A stretch of DNA of 64,000 nt, from positions 62,001 through 126,000 of the forward strand of contig NZ_SMCV01000011.1 of the NCBI RefSeq assembly GCF_004342285.1, given 5' to 3'. Source of the stretch: Klebsiella sp. BIGb0138 (lineage in GTDB: Bacteria; Pseudomonadota; Gammaproteobacteria; Enterobacterales; Enterobacteriaceae). Made by a program: the position numbers and the translations under genes. Under the pieces are notes generated by a model. The model was not told the DNA's origin, made no database searches, and saw only the letters and a list, made by a program, of their open reading frames with translations. Below are positions 9,188-18,398 of the stretch, piece after piece; the first letter of the stretch is position 1, and each line of letters begins with the position of its first letter.

Positions 9188-9952
9188 CTACGGGGCTAGC
9201 TCAACCGCCACCTTCAGGTCGGCAAGCTGCGCGACAGCGCCGCTTAGCCCAACGTCGCTGATAATAAGGTCGAGCTCGCTTAGAGGCAGTACGAGAAAAT
9301 TGGCCATTTTGCCATATTTCGATGAATCACTGAGCAAAATACATTTCTCACTAACCCTTGCAACTGACTGTTTAACAATGGCTTTATCTTCATTCGGCGT
9401 AGATAGTCCACGCAGATTCCACGATGAGGCGGAAATAAACGCAACGTCGATAAACAGATTTTCCAGCATGACGGCGGTCAAATGCCCGACGGTGGACTGA
9501 TTTTCACGACAAAGCCTGCCGCCGGTATGAATCAGCTCCCCCTGACCCTGCTCAATCATCAGATTGGCGATCGCAAAGTCATTAGTTACGATCAGCAAAT
9601 CCTTGCGGTCGACTAATTTTCGGGCGAGCGCCAGCGTCGTGGTGCCGGCATCGAGGTAGATCGTGCTGTTCTGCGGAATGTGGCTCATGGCGGCCAGGCC
9701 AATCGCTTCTTTTTCCTGAGGAAACATCAGGGTCTTATCCCGATGAGAAGGTTCATTCAGCAGCCGTGTTCTTTGCGGCAACGCAACGCCGCCGGAGACG
9801 CTGGCTAAGGCATTGAGCTGCTCCAGCCGCTGAATATCCCGGCGGATGGTCATGTGCGATACGCCCAGCGCATCAACCAGCTCCCCGACGCTGACAACGC
9901 CTTTATCCTTAATTATCCCGAGTATTTTTTCTTGTCTTTCCAGAGGCAGCAT
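9188..9952 (-). CDS. DeoR/GlpR-family transcriptional regulator
   Basis: 254 aa. An N-terminal DeoR-type winged HTH (about residues 6-58, with ERQEKILGIIKDKGVVSVGELVDALGVSHMTIRRDIQRLE) is followed by the DeoRC sugar-phosphate sensor with DAGTTTLALAR and the downstream VTND motif. Such proteins usually repress sugar operons and are released by a phosphorylated intermediate. It is divergent from the acid-sugar operon beginning at otnK, so that operon is the likely target and 3-oxotetronate 4-phosphate or a related compound the likely signal (inference). Confidence 0.9.
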   Translation of the reverse strand: MLPLERQEKILGIIKDKGVVSVGELVDALGVSHMTIRRDIQRLEQLNALASVSGGVALPQRTRLLNEPSHRDKTLMFPQEKEAIGLAAMSHIPQNSTIYLDAGTTTLALARKLVDRKDLLIVTNDFAIANLMIEQGQGELIHTGGRLCRENQSTVGHLTAVMLENLFIDVAFISASSWNLRGLSTPNEDKAIVKQSVARVSEKCILLSDSSKYGKMANFLVLPLSELDLIISDVGLSGAVAQLADLKVAVELAP

Positions 9953-10173
9953 CTTTCTCTCCTGGCATCAACTAACTGCTCACTTTTTCACATTTTATCA
10001 CACCGCTTTGTCCTGTCCATCCGCCTGGTAGCGTCGGGAATGTGAATATTAGGTAATTAATGTTATTTTATGTGATTTAACTCTCTTTTTTTCCCCTTCC
10101 ATTCAAGGATATTAACATTTAACACCACAAAATATCGAAAATTAACACTCATAGCCCATATCGAGGATTGTTT
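9953..10173. promoter_or_regulatory. Divergent control region with repeated TTAACA elements
   Basis: The AT-rich gap between the DeoR-family gene and otnK has ATTAACA motifs at about 10111 and 10141, TTTAACA at about 10118, and the inverted form TTAATGTTA at 10057-10065. Near the regulator start TCACA occurs twice (about 9989-10002). Repeated short motifs of this kind are typical DeoR-family operators. The exact sites cannot be fixed by eye. Confidence 0.4.
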
Positions 10174-11445
10174 ATGAAAGCAGGCATCATTGCCGATGAC
10201 TTTACCGGCGCAACGGATATCGCCAGTTTTCTGGCGAATAACGGGATCGAGACCCGCCTCTTCAGCGGCGTTCCCGACGAAGACTATGCCGGTGAGGCAA
10301 AAGCATTGGTTATTAGCCTAAAATCACGCGCTGCCCCGGCGGAAGAAGCCGTTAGCCTGTCGCTTAACGCCCTGCAATGGTTACAGCGCCAGCGTTGCGA
10401 CCGCTTTTACTTCAAGTACTGTTCCACCTTCGATAGTACCGCACAAGGTAATATCGGGCCCGTGACGGATGCCCTGCTGGCGGCATTAAATTGCGCCGTG
10501 ACGGTGATTTCACCGGCGCTGCCGGTAAACGGTCGGACGGTATATCAAGGACATTTGTTCGTCGGGGATCGCCTGCTGCAAGAGTCTGGCATGCGCAATC
10601 ATCCGGTCAACCCGATGCAGGATAGCGATCTGCGTCGTCTGATGGAGCGGCAAGCCGAGGGGAAATGTGCGCTTATCAGCGCGCAGCTGCTCGAGGAAGG
10701 GCCCGCGCGGCTGACCCGACGCATTGCGGAACTCTCCGCCGCGGGTTATCGCTACGTCGTTCTTGATGCCCTCACCGATGCGCATCTTGACCTGCAGGGG
10801 CGCGCCCTGCGGGAAATGAAATTCGTGACCGGCGGATCGGGTCTGGCGGCGGGACTGGCTAAAGCCTGGTCTGAGGATACGGCTATCCATTCGCCTCCTT
10901 TTACGGTCGTCCCCGATGCTGCCAATACCGTGATTCTTTCAGGATCGTGCTCCGAGCAAACCCAGCAGCAGGTAGCACATTACGTAAAAACAGGCCCGTC
11001 GATGGCCATTGACGTTGCGGGATTACTGGAAAAAGAAGCGGATTTGGCCGACTACGTTGCGACGATTATCGCCTGGCGGCAGGCCCTGCCGCCAACATCC
11101 CTGGCCCCCCTGATTTATGCCACTACGTCGGTCGGGGCGTTGCAAGAGATCCAGAGGCAATACGGCGCGGAAACCAGCCGCGTAATGATCGAAAAGCTGT
11201 TCGCGATGCTGGCCCGGCGTCTTGCTGAAGCGGGTGTCACCTACTTTATCGTGGCGGGGGGCGAAACCTCCGGCGCCGTGACGGAGTCACTCCATATTCG
11301 TTGTTTTCATATCGGTAAGGCCGTCTCTCCTGGCGTGCCGTGGATCAAAGCCGATGACCGTCAGCTCTATTTGTTACTGAAATCAGGCAATTTTGGCGAT
11401 CCTGCATTTTTTTCCCGCGCCCAGCAGCCAGAGGCTACGTTATGA
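10174..11445 (+). CDS. otnK: 3-oxo-tetronate kinase (DUF1537)
   Basis: 423 aa from the ATG at 10174, which has GAGG 7 bp upstream; a TTG two codons earlier is less likely. The N-terminal DUF1537 domain opens with GIIADDFTGATDIA and the C-terminal nucleotide-binding domain ends with GGETSGAVTESL. Established work on acid-sugar catabolism assigned this family to ATP-dependent phosphorylation of 3-oxo-tetronate to its 4-phosphate. The downstream otnC, otnI and denD homologues match that pathway closely. The stop overlaps the otnC start (ATGA), so the genes are coupled. Confidence 0.9.
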   Translation: MKAGIIADDFTGATDIASFLANNGIETRLFSGVPDEDYAGEAKALVISLKSRAAPAEEAVSLSLNALQWLQRQRCDRFYFKYCSTFDSTAQGNIGPVTDALLAALNCAVTVISPALPVNGRTVYQGHLFVGDRLLQESGMRNHPVNPMQDSDLRRLMERQAEGKCALISAQLLEEGPARLTRRIAELSAAGYRYVVLDALTDAHLDLQGRALREMKFVTGGSGLAAGLAKAWSEDTAIHSPPFTVVPDAANTVILSGSCSEQTQQQVAHYVKTGPSMAIDVAGLLEKEADLADYVATIIAWRQALPPTSLAPLIYATTSVGALQEIQRQYGAETSRVMIEKLFAMLARRLAEAGVTYFIVAGGETSGAVTESLHIRCFHIGKAVSPGVPWIKADDRQLYLLLKSGNFGDPAFFSRAQQPEATL

Positions 11446-12071
11446 CAGAATCTTTACTGCGCGACCAGATGGTCGCTATCGCCCGCTCTTTTTTTCAGCG
11501 CGGCTATGCCACCGGGTCGGCGGGAAATCTTTCCGTGTTGCTGGATGACGGAACCATTCTGGCCACCCCGACCGGTTCCTGTCTGGGGGACCTCAGCCCT
11601 GAAACGTTATCGCATGTGAACATGGATGGCGTGCTGCTGTCCGGCGATAAGCCCTCGAAAGAAGTCGGATTCCATTTGATGCTTTACCGCAATAACCCAC
11701 AGTGTCGCGCGGTCGTTCATCTCCATTGCCACTACCTCACCGCGATTTCCTGTCTGCAGGGCGTCGATCCGGGAAATACGCTGCCGGCGTGTACGCCCTA
11801 CGTCGTCATGCGGGTCGGCGAGGTGCCGTTAGCGCCCTATTTTCGTCCGGGCGATCCGGAAATTGGCCACTGGCTTGCCCATCGCGCAATGAAACATAAG
11901 GCGTTTTTACTGGCCAACCATGGCCCGGTGGTCACGGGCTCTTCACTTCGCGATGCCGCAGATAATCTCGAAGAAATGGAGGCCTCTGCGCGCTTATTTT
12001 TCACCTTGCGGAACAGCGCGGTGAACTATCTGGATGATGAACAAATTGCCGTTTTAAGAGGAATGTCATGA
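11442..12071 (+). CDS. otnC: 3-oxo-tetronate 4-phosphate decarboxylase (class II aldolase fold)
   Basis: 209 aa, the length of the class II aldolase/adducin family. The zinc site is visible: H-x-H in VVHLHCHYL (about residues 92-94) and a third His in ANHGPVV (about 158). A conserved acid lies in PSKEVGFHLMLY. The assigned reaction yields dihydroxyacetone phosphate and CO2 from 3-oxo-tetronate 4-phosphate. It is coupled at both ends by ATGA overlaps to otnK and otnI. An L-fuculose-phosphate-aldolase-like function is possible by fold but is less consistent with the context. Confidence 0.9.
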   Translation: MTESLLRDQMVAIARSFFQRGYATGSAGNLSVLLDDGTILATPTGSCLGDLSPETLSHVNMDGVLLSGDKPSKEVGFHLMLYRNNPQCRAVVHLHCHYLTAISCLQGVDPGNTLPACTPYVVMRVGEVPLAPYFRPGDPEIGHWLAHRAMKHKAFLLANHGPVVTGSSLRDAADNLEEMEASARLFFTLRNSAVNYLDDEQIAVLRGMS

Positions 12072-12847
12072 TGAAACTCGCCGCAAATTTATCCATGCTC
12101 TTTACCGAATGCCCCTTGCCCGAGCGGTTTACTCTGGCCGCCAGGGCCGGATTTTCGGCCGTTGAAGTCTGGTTTCCGTATGAATACCCGGCGGAAATGA
12201 TTGCCGCTGAACTGAACAAAAATCATCTGCAACTGGTGGGCATTAACACGCCTGCGGGTGATATCTCACGCGGGGAATGGGGCTTGTCCGCCCTGCCAGG
12301 TCGGGAAAAAGAGGCGCGCAAAGCCATTGATTTGGCCCTGAGCTATGCCAGACATCTCAACTGCCCGGCGGTCCACGTCATGGCCGGCGTCACCCACGGT
12401 CTGGATAAATCGCAATGCGATAATACGTTTATTGACAACGTCAGGTATGCGGCAGAGAACGCGCAAGAGAGCGGAATAACCATTCTGCTTGAAGGCCTGG
12501 CACCGGCCACCCGTCCAGGTTATTTATTCTCCAGCCAATATCAAGCCGTGGAATATCTCAGACGCACAGGAATGAATAACGTTCGCCTGCAGTTCGATGT
12601 TTTTCACGCCCAGCAGGTCGATGGTAACCTCACTCATTTAATTAAAGAATTGAAAGAATATATCGGCCACGTGCAAATTGCCTCGGTGCCGGAGCGCCAT
12701 GAACCCATCGATGGCGAGGTGGATTACGCATGGATTTTCTCAATACTGGAAAAAGTAAATTACACGGGCTATGTCGCCGCCGAATATAGTCCGCGAGGCA
12801 CGACATCAGCCGGTTTAGCATGGGCGCAGCGGTGGCTGAATAACTAA
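12068..12847 (+). CDS. otnI: 2-oxo-tetronate isomerase (hydroxypyruvate isomerase-like)
   Basis: 259 aa xylose-isomerase-like TIM barrel. Metal ligands expected for the Hyi/OtnI family can be picked out: Glu in ILLEGLAP (about 142), Asp in QFDVFHAQ (about 177), Gln in HVQIAS and Glu in AAEYSPRG near the C-terminus. In the acid-sugar pathway it converts 2-oxo- to 3-oxo-tetronate. The start is one of two adjacent ATGs overlapping the otnC stop. The next gene follows after 65 bp. Confidence 0.88.
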   Translation: MMKLAANLSMLFTECPLPERFTLAARAGFSAVEVWFPYEYPAEMIAAELNKNHLQLVGINTPAGDISRGEWGLSALPGREKEARKAIDLALSYARHLNCPAVHVMAGVTHGLDKSQCDNTFIDNVRYAAENAQESGITILLEGLAPATRPGYLFSSQYQAVEYLRRTGMNNVRLQFDVFHAQQVDGNLTHLIKELKEYIGHVQIASVPERHEPIDGEVDYAWIFSILEKVNYTGYVAAEYSPRGTTSAGLAWAQRWLNN

Positions 12848-12912
12848 AAATTAGCTTTTTTAATTATACCCCGATGAGGAAATCACTCCTTCATCATTCT
12901 GGAGATAGAACT

Positions 12913-14229
12913 ATGTCCAATCACTCAACCCTGAGTCTGGAGACGCCTGCTCGTTCATTAAACGAGGAGTTTATCTGGAGAAAAGTCGTCAGACGTACGC
13001 TTCCGTTATTAATGATCTGCTATATCCTCGCCTATCTTGATCGGGTGAACGTCAGCATTGCTAAGCTACAGATGTCGAGCGACCTTTCTTTCTCCGATAC
13101 GGTATACGGCATTGGCGCGGGCATCTTCTTTGTGGGATTTTTCTTTTTTGAAGTTCCCAGCAATATGATCCTCCACCGTTTTGGCGCTCGGCGTCTTCTG
13201 GGCGGGCTGTTGATTTCATGGGCGCTCATCGCACCGCTCACCGCATTCGTAACGACACCCTTTGAATTTTATACCGTCCGCTTTTTCTTAGGTGTCGCCG
13301 AATCCGGTTTTTATCCCGGCGTTATTTTATATCTCTCCTTCTGGTTTCCAAGCTATCGCCGAGGACGGATGTTTGCCCTCTTTGCCACCGCGGTACCGCT
13401 ATCGGGAATTTTAGGCGCGCCGTTATCGGGTTGGATCATGGGACATTTTCACGAGTACGGTGGACTGGCCGGGTGGAAATGGCTTTATATCATTGAAGGG
13501 GTACCTTCGTTTCTGGTTGGTATTCTGGTTATTTTCTTACTGACCGACCGTATAGCGCAGGCGAAATGGTTAACCGCCGATGAAAAAGCGCTTCTGGAAG
13601 CAAGGATCCATTCCGATGGTAACGTTAAAAACGCCGATCACAGCGGGATGCGGGCCGTTATTTCAAATCCCAAAGTGTGGCTATTAACATTTATCTATTT
13701 TTGTTTAATCGCAGGATTTTATACCGTCAGTTTCTGGATGCCGACGCTCATTCATAATGCGGGAGAAGGTGATGTGCTGAAAGTGGGGTTATTAACGGCC
13801 ATTCCGTACGCGGCGGCAATTTTTACCATGATAATCGTTTCCCGCAGTGCGGATAAGCGCCGGGAACGGCGCTGGCACCTGTCGCTCATTGCGATAATGA
13901 GCGGCACCGGAATGATTATTGCCGCGCTGTTCAGCCATGATTTAGTCATCGCGATGATCGGTCTGACGATTGGCGCGGCCGGTGGGCTGAGTACCCTCCC
14001 CCTTTTCTGGAGCCTGCCGACGGCATTCCTTGGCGGCGCATCGGCGGCGGTCGGTATCGCGATTATCAACTCATTCGGTAACCTTGCTGGCTTTGTCGCC
14101 CCCTGGGTGATGGGGCTTTTAACCGATATGACGCACTCAACGCTGACCGGGACGTTAATAATTTCGGCAACGTTATTTATTGGTGCCGCCGCGATATTTC
14201 GTATACCAGGCCGCATGGTTAACCACTAA
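12913..14229 (+). CDS. ACS-family MFS transporter, probable acid-sugar uptake
   Basis: 438 aa from the ATG at 12913, chosen because GGAGA lies just upstream; an earlier in-frame ATG at 12874 lacks one. About twelve membrane helices, with the anion:cation symporter pattern: YILAYLDRVNVSIAKLQM, FFVGFFFFEVPSNMILHRFGARR and RFFLGVAESGFYPGVILYLSFWFP. This branch carries organic anions such as galactonate, glucarate and tartrate. Inside an acid-tetrose operon it most likely imports the four-carbon sugar acid. Confidence 0.9.
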   Translation: MSNHSTLSLETPARSLNEEFIWRKVVRRTLPLLMICYILAYLDRVNVSIAKLQMSSDLSFSDTVYGIGAGIFFVGFFFFEVPSNMILHRFGARRLLGGLLISWALIAPLTAFVTTPFEFYTVRFFLGVAESGFYPGVILYLSFWFPSYRRGRMFALFATAVPLSGILGAPLSGWIMGHFHEYGGLAGWKWLYIIEGVPSFLVGILVIFLLTDRIAQAKWLTADEKALLEARIHSDGNVKNADHSGMRAVISNPKVWLLTFIYFCLIAGFYTVSFWMPTLIHNAGEGDVLKVGLLTAIPYAAAIFTMIIVSRSADKRRERRWHLSLIAIMSGTGMIIAALFSHDLVIAMIGLTIGAAGGLSTLPLFWSLPTAFLGGASAAVGIAIINSFGNLAGFVAPWVMGLLTDMTHSTLTGTLIISATLFIGAAAIFRIPGRMVNH

Positions 14230-14248
14230 TCACATTGAGAATGAATAT

Positions 14249-15232
14249 ATGAATAAGAAGCTTACTATTGTTGTCACCGGCGCCGCGGGATTTCTGGGAA
14301 GTCTGCTGGTAAAAGCGCTCCTGCAGCGGGAAACGTTGGCAGATAATCACGGCATCCAGCGGGAAATTGGCCGGCTCATCGCCTTTGACAGGTGCGCGCT
14401 GGAAGGCATCGACGATAGCCGTCTGGAAGTTGTGACCGGTGATATCAGCGACAGCAGCAGGTTAAAATCAGTCCTGCCCGCCGCGGTGGATAGCGTTTTT
14501 CACCTGGCCGCTATTGTTTCGGGTCAGGCTGAGCAGGAGTTCGACACCGGTATGCAAATCAACGTCGATGCCTTCCGCCAGCTGCTTGAGCAGCTTCGCC
14601 AGCTTAACCGTCCTGTCAAGCTGGTCACGACCAGCTCAGTAGCGGTATTTGGTGGAAACCTTCCCGCGAAGGTCAGCGACCGGGAGGTCTGGATGCCGCA
14701 AAGTTCGTACGGTACGCAAAAGGCGATCTGCGACCTGCTCCTCGCCGACTATACCCGCCGCGGCTGGGTCAACGGCAGAAGCCTGAGGATGCCGACCATC
14801 GTTGTGCGGCCGGGGCGGCCGAACAAGGCGGCGTCAAGCTTCGCCAGCGGGATCATTCGCGAACCCATTAACGGGGAGCATGCCATTTGTCCGGTTACGC
14901 GGGATACCCTCCTGTGGCTACTCTCGCCGCGAAAAGCAATTGAAGCGCTCATCCATGGGCACGATATTGAAGACTCGCGCTTCACAGCAGGTCGGGTGAT
15001 AAATCTTGCCGGTTTGTCGGTCACGGTTGAACAGATGGTGACGGCGCTGGCTCAGGTTGTTGGCCCCGACGCCGGGAAACATATCGAGTTTGCCCCGGAC
15101 GCGACCATTGAGCGAATTGTTAACTCCTGGCCTGGTGACTTCGATACGCGCTATGCGCACGAGCTAGGATTTACCGCCAATGAAGACTTTACCGGGATGA
15201 TTGAGGAGTATCTTGCCGATTACGCATCCTGA
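14249..15232 (+). CDS. denD: D-erythronate dehydrogenase (extended SDR)
   Basis: 327 aa from the ATG at 14249; longer in-frame starts would overlap the transporter gene. NAD-binding VTGAAGFLGSLL at the N-terminus, the VFHLAAIVSG segment, an active-site SSVAVFGG and the YxxxK pair in SSYGTQKAICD identify an extended short-chain dehydrogenase of the DenD type. DenD oxidises D-erythronate to 2-oxo-tetronate, the first step feeding OtnI, OtnK and OtnC. The alternative LtnD enzyme for L-threonate belongs to a different family, so D-erythronate is the better substrate guess. Confidence 0.86.
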   Translation: MNKKLTIVVTGAAGFLGSLLVKALLQRETLADNHGIQREIGRLIAFDRCALEGIDDSRLEVVTGDISDSSRLKSVLPAAVDSVFHLAAIVSGQAEQEFDTGMQINVDAFRQLLEQLRQLNRPVKLVTTSSVAVFGGNLPAKVSDREVWMPQSSYGTQKAICDLLLADYTRRGWVNGRSLRMPTIVVRPGRPNKAASSFASGIIREPINGEHAICPVTRDTLLWLLSPRKAIEALIHGHDIEDSRFTAGRVINLAGLSVTVEQMVTALAQVVGPDAGKHIEFAPDATIERIVNSWPGDFDTRYAHELGFTANEDFTGMIEEYLADYAS

Positions 15233-15256
15233 TCTCCGGCCGCGCGAAACAGGTCA

Positions 15257-15314
15257 TCCCCGCATAGATGCGGGGATTGCCCGCCCCGCTGGCGAGAGCC
15301 GAAAAGCCAGCGGG
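15257..15314 (+). terminator. Two hairpins after the acid-sugar operon
   Basis: TCCCCGCAT (15257-15265) pairs with ATGCGGGGA (15268-15276). CCCGCTGGC (15285-15293) pairs with GCCAGCGGG (15306-15314). The first follows the denD stop by 24 bp. There is no strong T-run, so these may be REP-like 3' stabilisers or a weak terminator. Confidence 0.4.
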
Positions 15315-15330
15315 ACCTGCGGCACCGGCT

Positions 15331-15429
15331 CTACAAGGAAAGAGAGTGTACGAGGGAAAGATCCCACGCGGTGGCCAGCAGCGAAAGAAACATAATCAGG
15401 TTAATGGCCGTCTCGATACGTTTTTCCAT
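15331..15429 (-). CDS. Putative 32-aa membrane microprotein
   Basis: A 32-codon minus-strand ORF starts at ATG 15429 with a perfect AGGAG (15437-15441) seven bases upstream. It begins MEKRIETAINLIMFLSLLAT, giving a charged N-terminus followed by a hydrophobic stretch of about 16 residues, the usual build of enterobacterial single-helix small proteins. I do not recognise a named homologue. It lies 67 bp downstream of the GNAT gene on the same strand and could share its transcript. Confidence 0.45.
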   Translation of the reverse strand: MEKRIETAINLIMFLSLLATAWDLSLVHSLSL

Positions 15430-15496
15430 TTTGCTTCTCCTGAGTCGTTTGCCGCGGATAGTCTGGCACTACTCAACACCGTCCGCCGTGAACGGT

Positions 15497-15937
15497 TTAA
15501 AACATCACGCGATAACGCACGTAGTCATCCGCGGGGGTAAATTCGTCATATAAGCGCCGGGCCGGGTTGCCCGCTCGCGTATGCCAGTAAAGACGAGACC
15601 ATCCCTGTTGTTTCGCCTCCGTCTGCAGCGCCTGCATCAGTCGCCTGGCAATACCCTGGCCGCGCATCTGTGGGTCGACGAACAGATCTTCCAGATAGCA
15701 TACGGGAGTCTTGACCCACGTTCCTTCATGGAGCACACAAATGGCAAACCCCACCACCCGCTCCCCAGCAACGGCCACCCGTGCGAAAACCGGGGATGCG
15801 CTATCCAGTAAACGCTGCCAGGTGTATTCGGTCACATCTTCCGGCTGCGGGCAGTCATAAAAAGAGGTGTAGCCTTGCCACAGCGTTAGCCACTGCGCTT
15901 TGTCCTGCGCATGGATATCACGAATATCAATGACCAT
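15497..15937 (-). CDS. GNAT-family N-acetyltransferase
   Basis: 146 aa from the ATG at 15937, chosen over a start at 16000 because GAGAGG lies just before it. The acetyl-CoA-binding motif A is clear: YLEDLFVDPQMRGQGIARRLMQAL (about residues 80-103, with R/Q-x-x-G-x-G/A). The substrate is unknown. It resembles single-domain GNATs that act on small amines or amino acids. It lies between the acid-sugar operon and uxaB. Confidence 0.85.
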   Translation of the reverse strand: MVIDIRDIHAQDKAQWLTLWQGYTSFYDCPQPEDVTEYTWQRLLDSASPVFARVAVAGERVVGFAICVLHEGTWVKTPVCYLEDLFVDPQMRGQGIARRLMQALQTEAKQQGWSRLYWHTRAGNPARRLYDEFTPADDYVRYRVMF

Positions 15938-16205
15938 TGATTTTCCTCTCTTTACCCCGGATCCTGCAGGGAACTCCGGCACGGGTTTCGATCTCGCCAT
16001 TCTGTCGATGGTGATACATGAGATAAACCATTATTTTCCTGTCAGAAAATTTCTTCAAGCGATGCGAACATAATTTACCCTTATTGGTCTTTATCTGTCG
16101 TCGCCGCGTTGCCTCTGGCAGACGACCTGGCGCTGGCGTTGCAGACCGGCGCGGTCTATTGTAGGGTGAAGCTTATGTATGTTGTAACTATAATTAGGTA
16201 ATAAA

Positions 16206-16227
16206 TAACCCGGCAGTGGCCGGGTTA
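16206..16227 (-). terminator. uxaB terminator
   Basis: TAACCCGGC (16206-16214) and GCCGGGTTA (16219-16227) form a perfect 9-bp stem. On the minus strand it is followed by TTTATT, just after the uxaB stop. The 15938-16235 gap otherwise shows no gene I can support. Confidence 0.7.
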
Positions 16228-16235
16228 CATTTCAA

Positions 16236-17687
16236 TCAACACAGCGGCTTAACGGCGGCACGCATCCCGTTTTGCAGGATCGCTTGCAGATCGCGGGCTG
16301 TCAGTTCAACAAGGCCAGCCACCTGCGTCAGGTCCTGTCCCCAATGGGACTCAACCGCCAGCACCGCTGTCACCAGTTCACGGGTGCTCAGCTGCCCGTC
16401 ACGATGCTGTGCCCACAGCGCCTGATAACGCGTCATCCATTCGGCATCATCCTGCACCGGATAGCTCTCCCCGTCACGCTCTGCGCGATAGAACGCAATC
16501 AGCGCCGCCAGCGCAAAGGTCAGGCGTGGCGGTAGTTTACCACCTTTCTCCTGCCCTGCCAGCAGCTGCGGCAGAATACGGGTCCGGTATTTGGTCATGC
16601 CGTTTAGCGCGATGGATAGCAGTTGATGTTTGATATACGGATTGCGAAAACGGCCGGTCACCGCCCGGGCAAACGATTCCAGCTCCTCGTGCGGGAGATC
16701 GAGTACCGGAATGATCTCTTGATAGATGGCCTTCTCCACGAATGAACAGATCTCCGCGTCATTCATGGCTTCACCCACGGTATCCAGCCCCGCCAGGAAG
16801 GCAACCGGCACCAGCGCCGTATGCGCGCCGTTAAGAATGGCGACCTTGCGCTCTTTATACGGTTTAATATCGTCAACAATCAGGACGTTGAGCGGTAATT
16901 TATCCAGCCGAAGTTCAGCGGCCAGCGATTTCGGCCCCTGAATAACGAACAGATAGAAATGCTCAGCGGTGGCGAGGAAAGCATCTTTGTAACCCAGCCG
17001 GGCTTCGATTGCCCCGGCTTCATCCCGGGGATAACCGGTCACAATCCGATCCACCAGCGTGGAACAGAAGGCATTAGCCTCACCCAGCCAGCGGATAAAC
17101 GCCGCCGGTAGCGCCCACTCGTGCGCATAGCGCAGCACCAGCTCGCGCAGCGCCTCGCCATTATAGTCGATGAGTTCACAGGGAATAATCAGCCAGCCCT
17201 TATCCAGCGCGCCGCCGAAAAACGTGTAGCGCTCATACAACAAACGGGTCAGTTTTGCCGGGTAGCTGACCGCCGGCGCATCGTCAAAACGATCGCCCGC
17301 GTGGTAGCTGATACCCGCTTCGGTGGTGTTGGAAAACACAAAGCGGATGTCCGGGTTATGGGACAGCCGCAGAAATTCGTCGTACTCCGCATAAACGCTG
17401 ATTTCCCGGTTAACGGAGCGAATCAAACGCGCGTCGCTGACCGCCTCGCCCTGCTCGTTAAGGCCACGAATAATGGTGGTATATAGCCCATCCTGAGTGC
17501 TGAGAGACGGCGGGAAGGCGCTGTCAATCGGACGAACAATCACCACGCCGGCGTTCAGGTCGGTATGCTCATTCAGCAGATCAAGCTGCCAGTCGACAAA
17601 CGCCCGAAGAAAGTTGCCTTCACCAAACTGAATGATACGTTCAGGGTACTGCGCGCCGGGAAAATCACGACGATTTAATGTGTTCAC
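16236..17687 (-). CDS. uxaB: Tagaturonate reductase (altronate oxidoreductase)
   Basis: 483 aa from a GTG at 17687, preceded by GAGGGA; this gives exactly the E. coli length, and longer starts do not fit. It is near-collinear with E. coli UxaB, including [39 protein letters not shown] and [20 protein letters not shown]. It belongs to the mannitol dehydrogenase (long-chain polyol dehydrogenase) family and reduces D-tagaturonate to D-altronate with NADH in galacturonate catabolism. It is monocistronic here. Confidence 0.95.
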   Translation of the reverse strand: MNTLNRRDFPGAQYPERIIQFGEGNFLRAFVDWQLDLLNEHTDLNAGVVIVRPIDSAFPPSLSTQDGLYTTIIRGLNEQGEAVSDARLIRSVNREISVYAEYDEFLRLSHNPDIRFVFSNTTEAGISYHAGDRFDDAPAVSYPAKLTRLLYERYTFFGGALDKGWLIIPCELIDYNGEALRELVLRYAHEWALPAAFIRWLGEANAFCSTLVDRIVTGYPRDEAGAIEARLGYKDAFLATAEHFYLFVIQGPKSLAAELRLDKLPLNVLIVDDIKPYKERKVAILNGAHTALVPVAFLAGLDTVGEAMNDAEICSFVEKAIYQEIIPVLDLPHEELESFARAVTGRFRNPYIKHQLLSIALNGMTKYRTRILPQLLAGQEKGGKLPPRLTFALAALIAFYRAERDGESYPVQDDAEWMTRYQALWAQHRDGQLSTRELVTAVLAVESHWGQDLTQVAGLVELTARDLQAILQNGMRAAVKPLC

Positions 17688-17789
17688 AATAGGTTCCCTC
17701 TTAGAGTCGTCATACAACCTGATTAATTGGTGTAATAACTTATCAGCTTTTCTAAGAGTAAAACCGTGTTTTGATCAAACCTGCTGCGG

Positions 17790-18317
17790 TTACTGCAGGA
17801 ACTTATAGAACAGTGAGGTGGCGGTCATCGTGCCGTCCGGCATGAGGGCGTAGCGCGGGATTTCTCCGGCTTTCTCCCAGCCGCACTGGACATAGAAGCG
17901 CTCCGCGCCGCTGCCGGTAGCCGTGTCCAGCACCAGAACCGACTTGCCCTGTTCGCGGGCAATCTGTTCCAGGTAGCTCATCAGGGCATTGGCCAGCCCC
18001 TGACGCCGGGCATTTTGGTGAACCAAAAGTTTGGCCACGTCAGCACGATGCGGTTGATTTTCCGGCTGATCGATAACCAGCTGGACGGTACCGACAATCT
18101 GCTGCTCATTTTCCGCGACCAGCACCAGGCGCTCTCCGGCGGCCACGCTCGCGGCCGTTCGCTGCCAGAAGGCAGTCGCCGTCCCGGGGGAAAATGGCTG
18201 CATAAAGCTGACCGACGCGCCGCCGTTGACGCAGCTGGTCAGAATATCGCTGAGTTGGCAAAGGTTTGCGAGAATATCGTCACGCGACAGCGTGCGCAGA
18301 GAAATGGATGTGGTCAT
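17790..18317 (-). CDS. GNAT-family N-acetyltransferase
   Basis: 175 aa from ATG 18317, with GGGAG upstream. The GNAT core is plain: an AEVAKLLVHQNARRQGLANALMSYLE-like motif A, with LLVHQNARRQGLANALM around residues 107-123, then SVLVLDTATGSGAERFYVQCGW. It resembles acetyltransferases of the type annotated near antibiotic or polyamine targets, but nothing in the sequence fixes the substrate. It lies between uxaB and dgcF, all minus strand. Confidence 0.85.
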   Translation of the reverse strand: MTTSISLRTLSRDDILANLCQLSDILTSCVNGGASVSFMQPFSPGTATAFWQRTAASVAAGERLVLVAENEQQIVGTVQLVIDQPENQPHRADVAKLLVHQNARRQGLANALMSYLEQIAREQGKSVLVLDTATGSGAERFYVQCGWEKAGEIPRYALMPDGTMTATSLFYKFLQ

Positions 18318-18398
18318 GGGTCGCTCCCTGAAATTGACCACATCACTATCTTTTTAACTTATATTTAACACAAGCAGAATAGCCATCGTATTTTCTTA

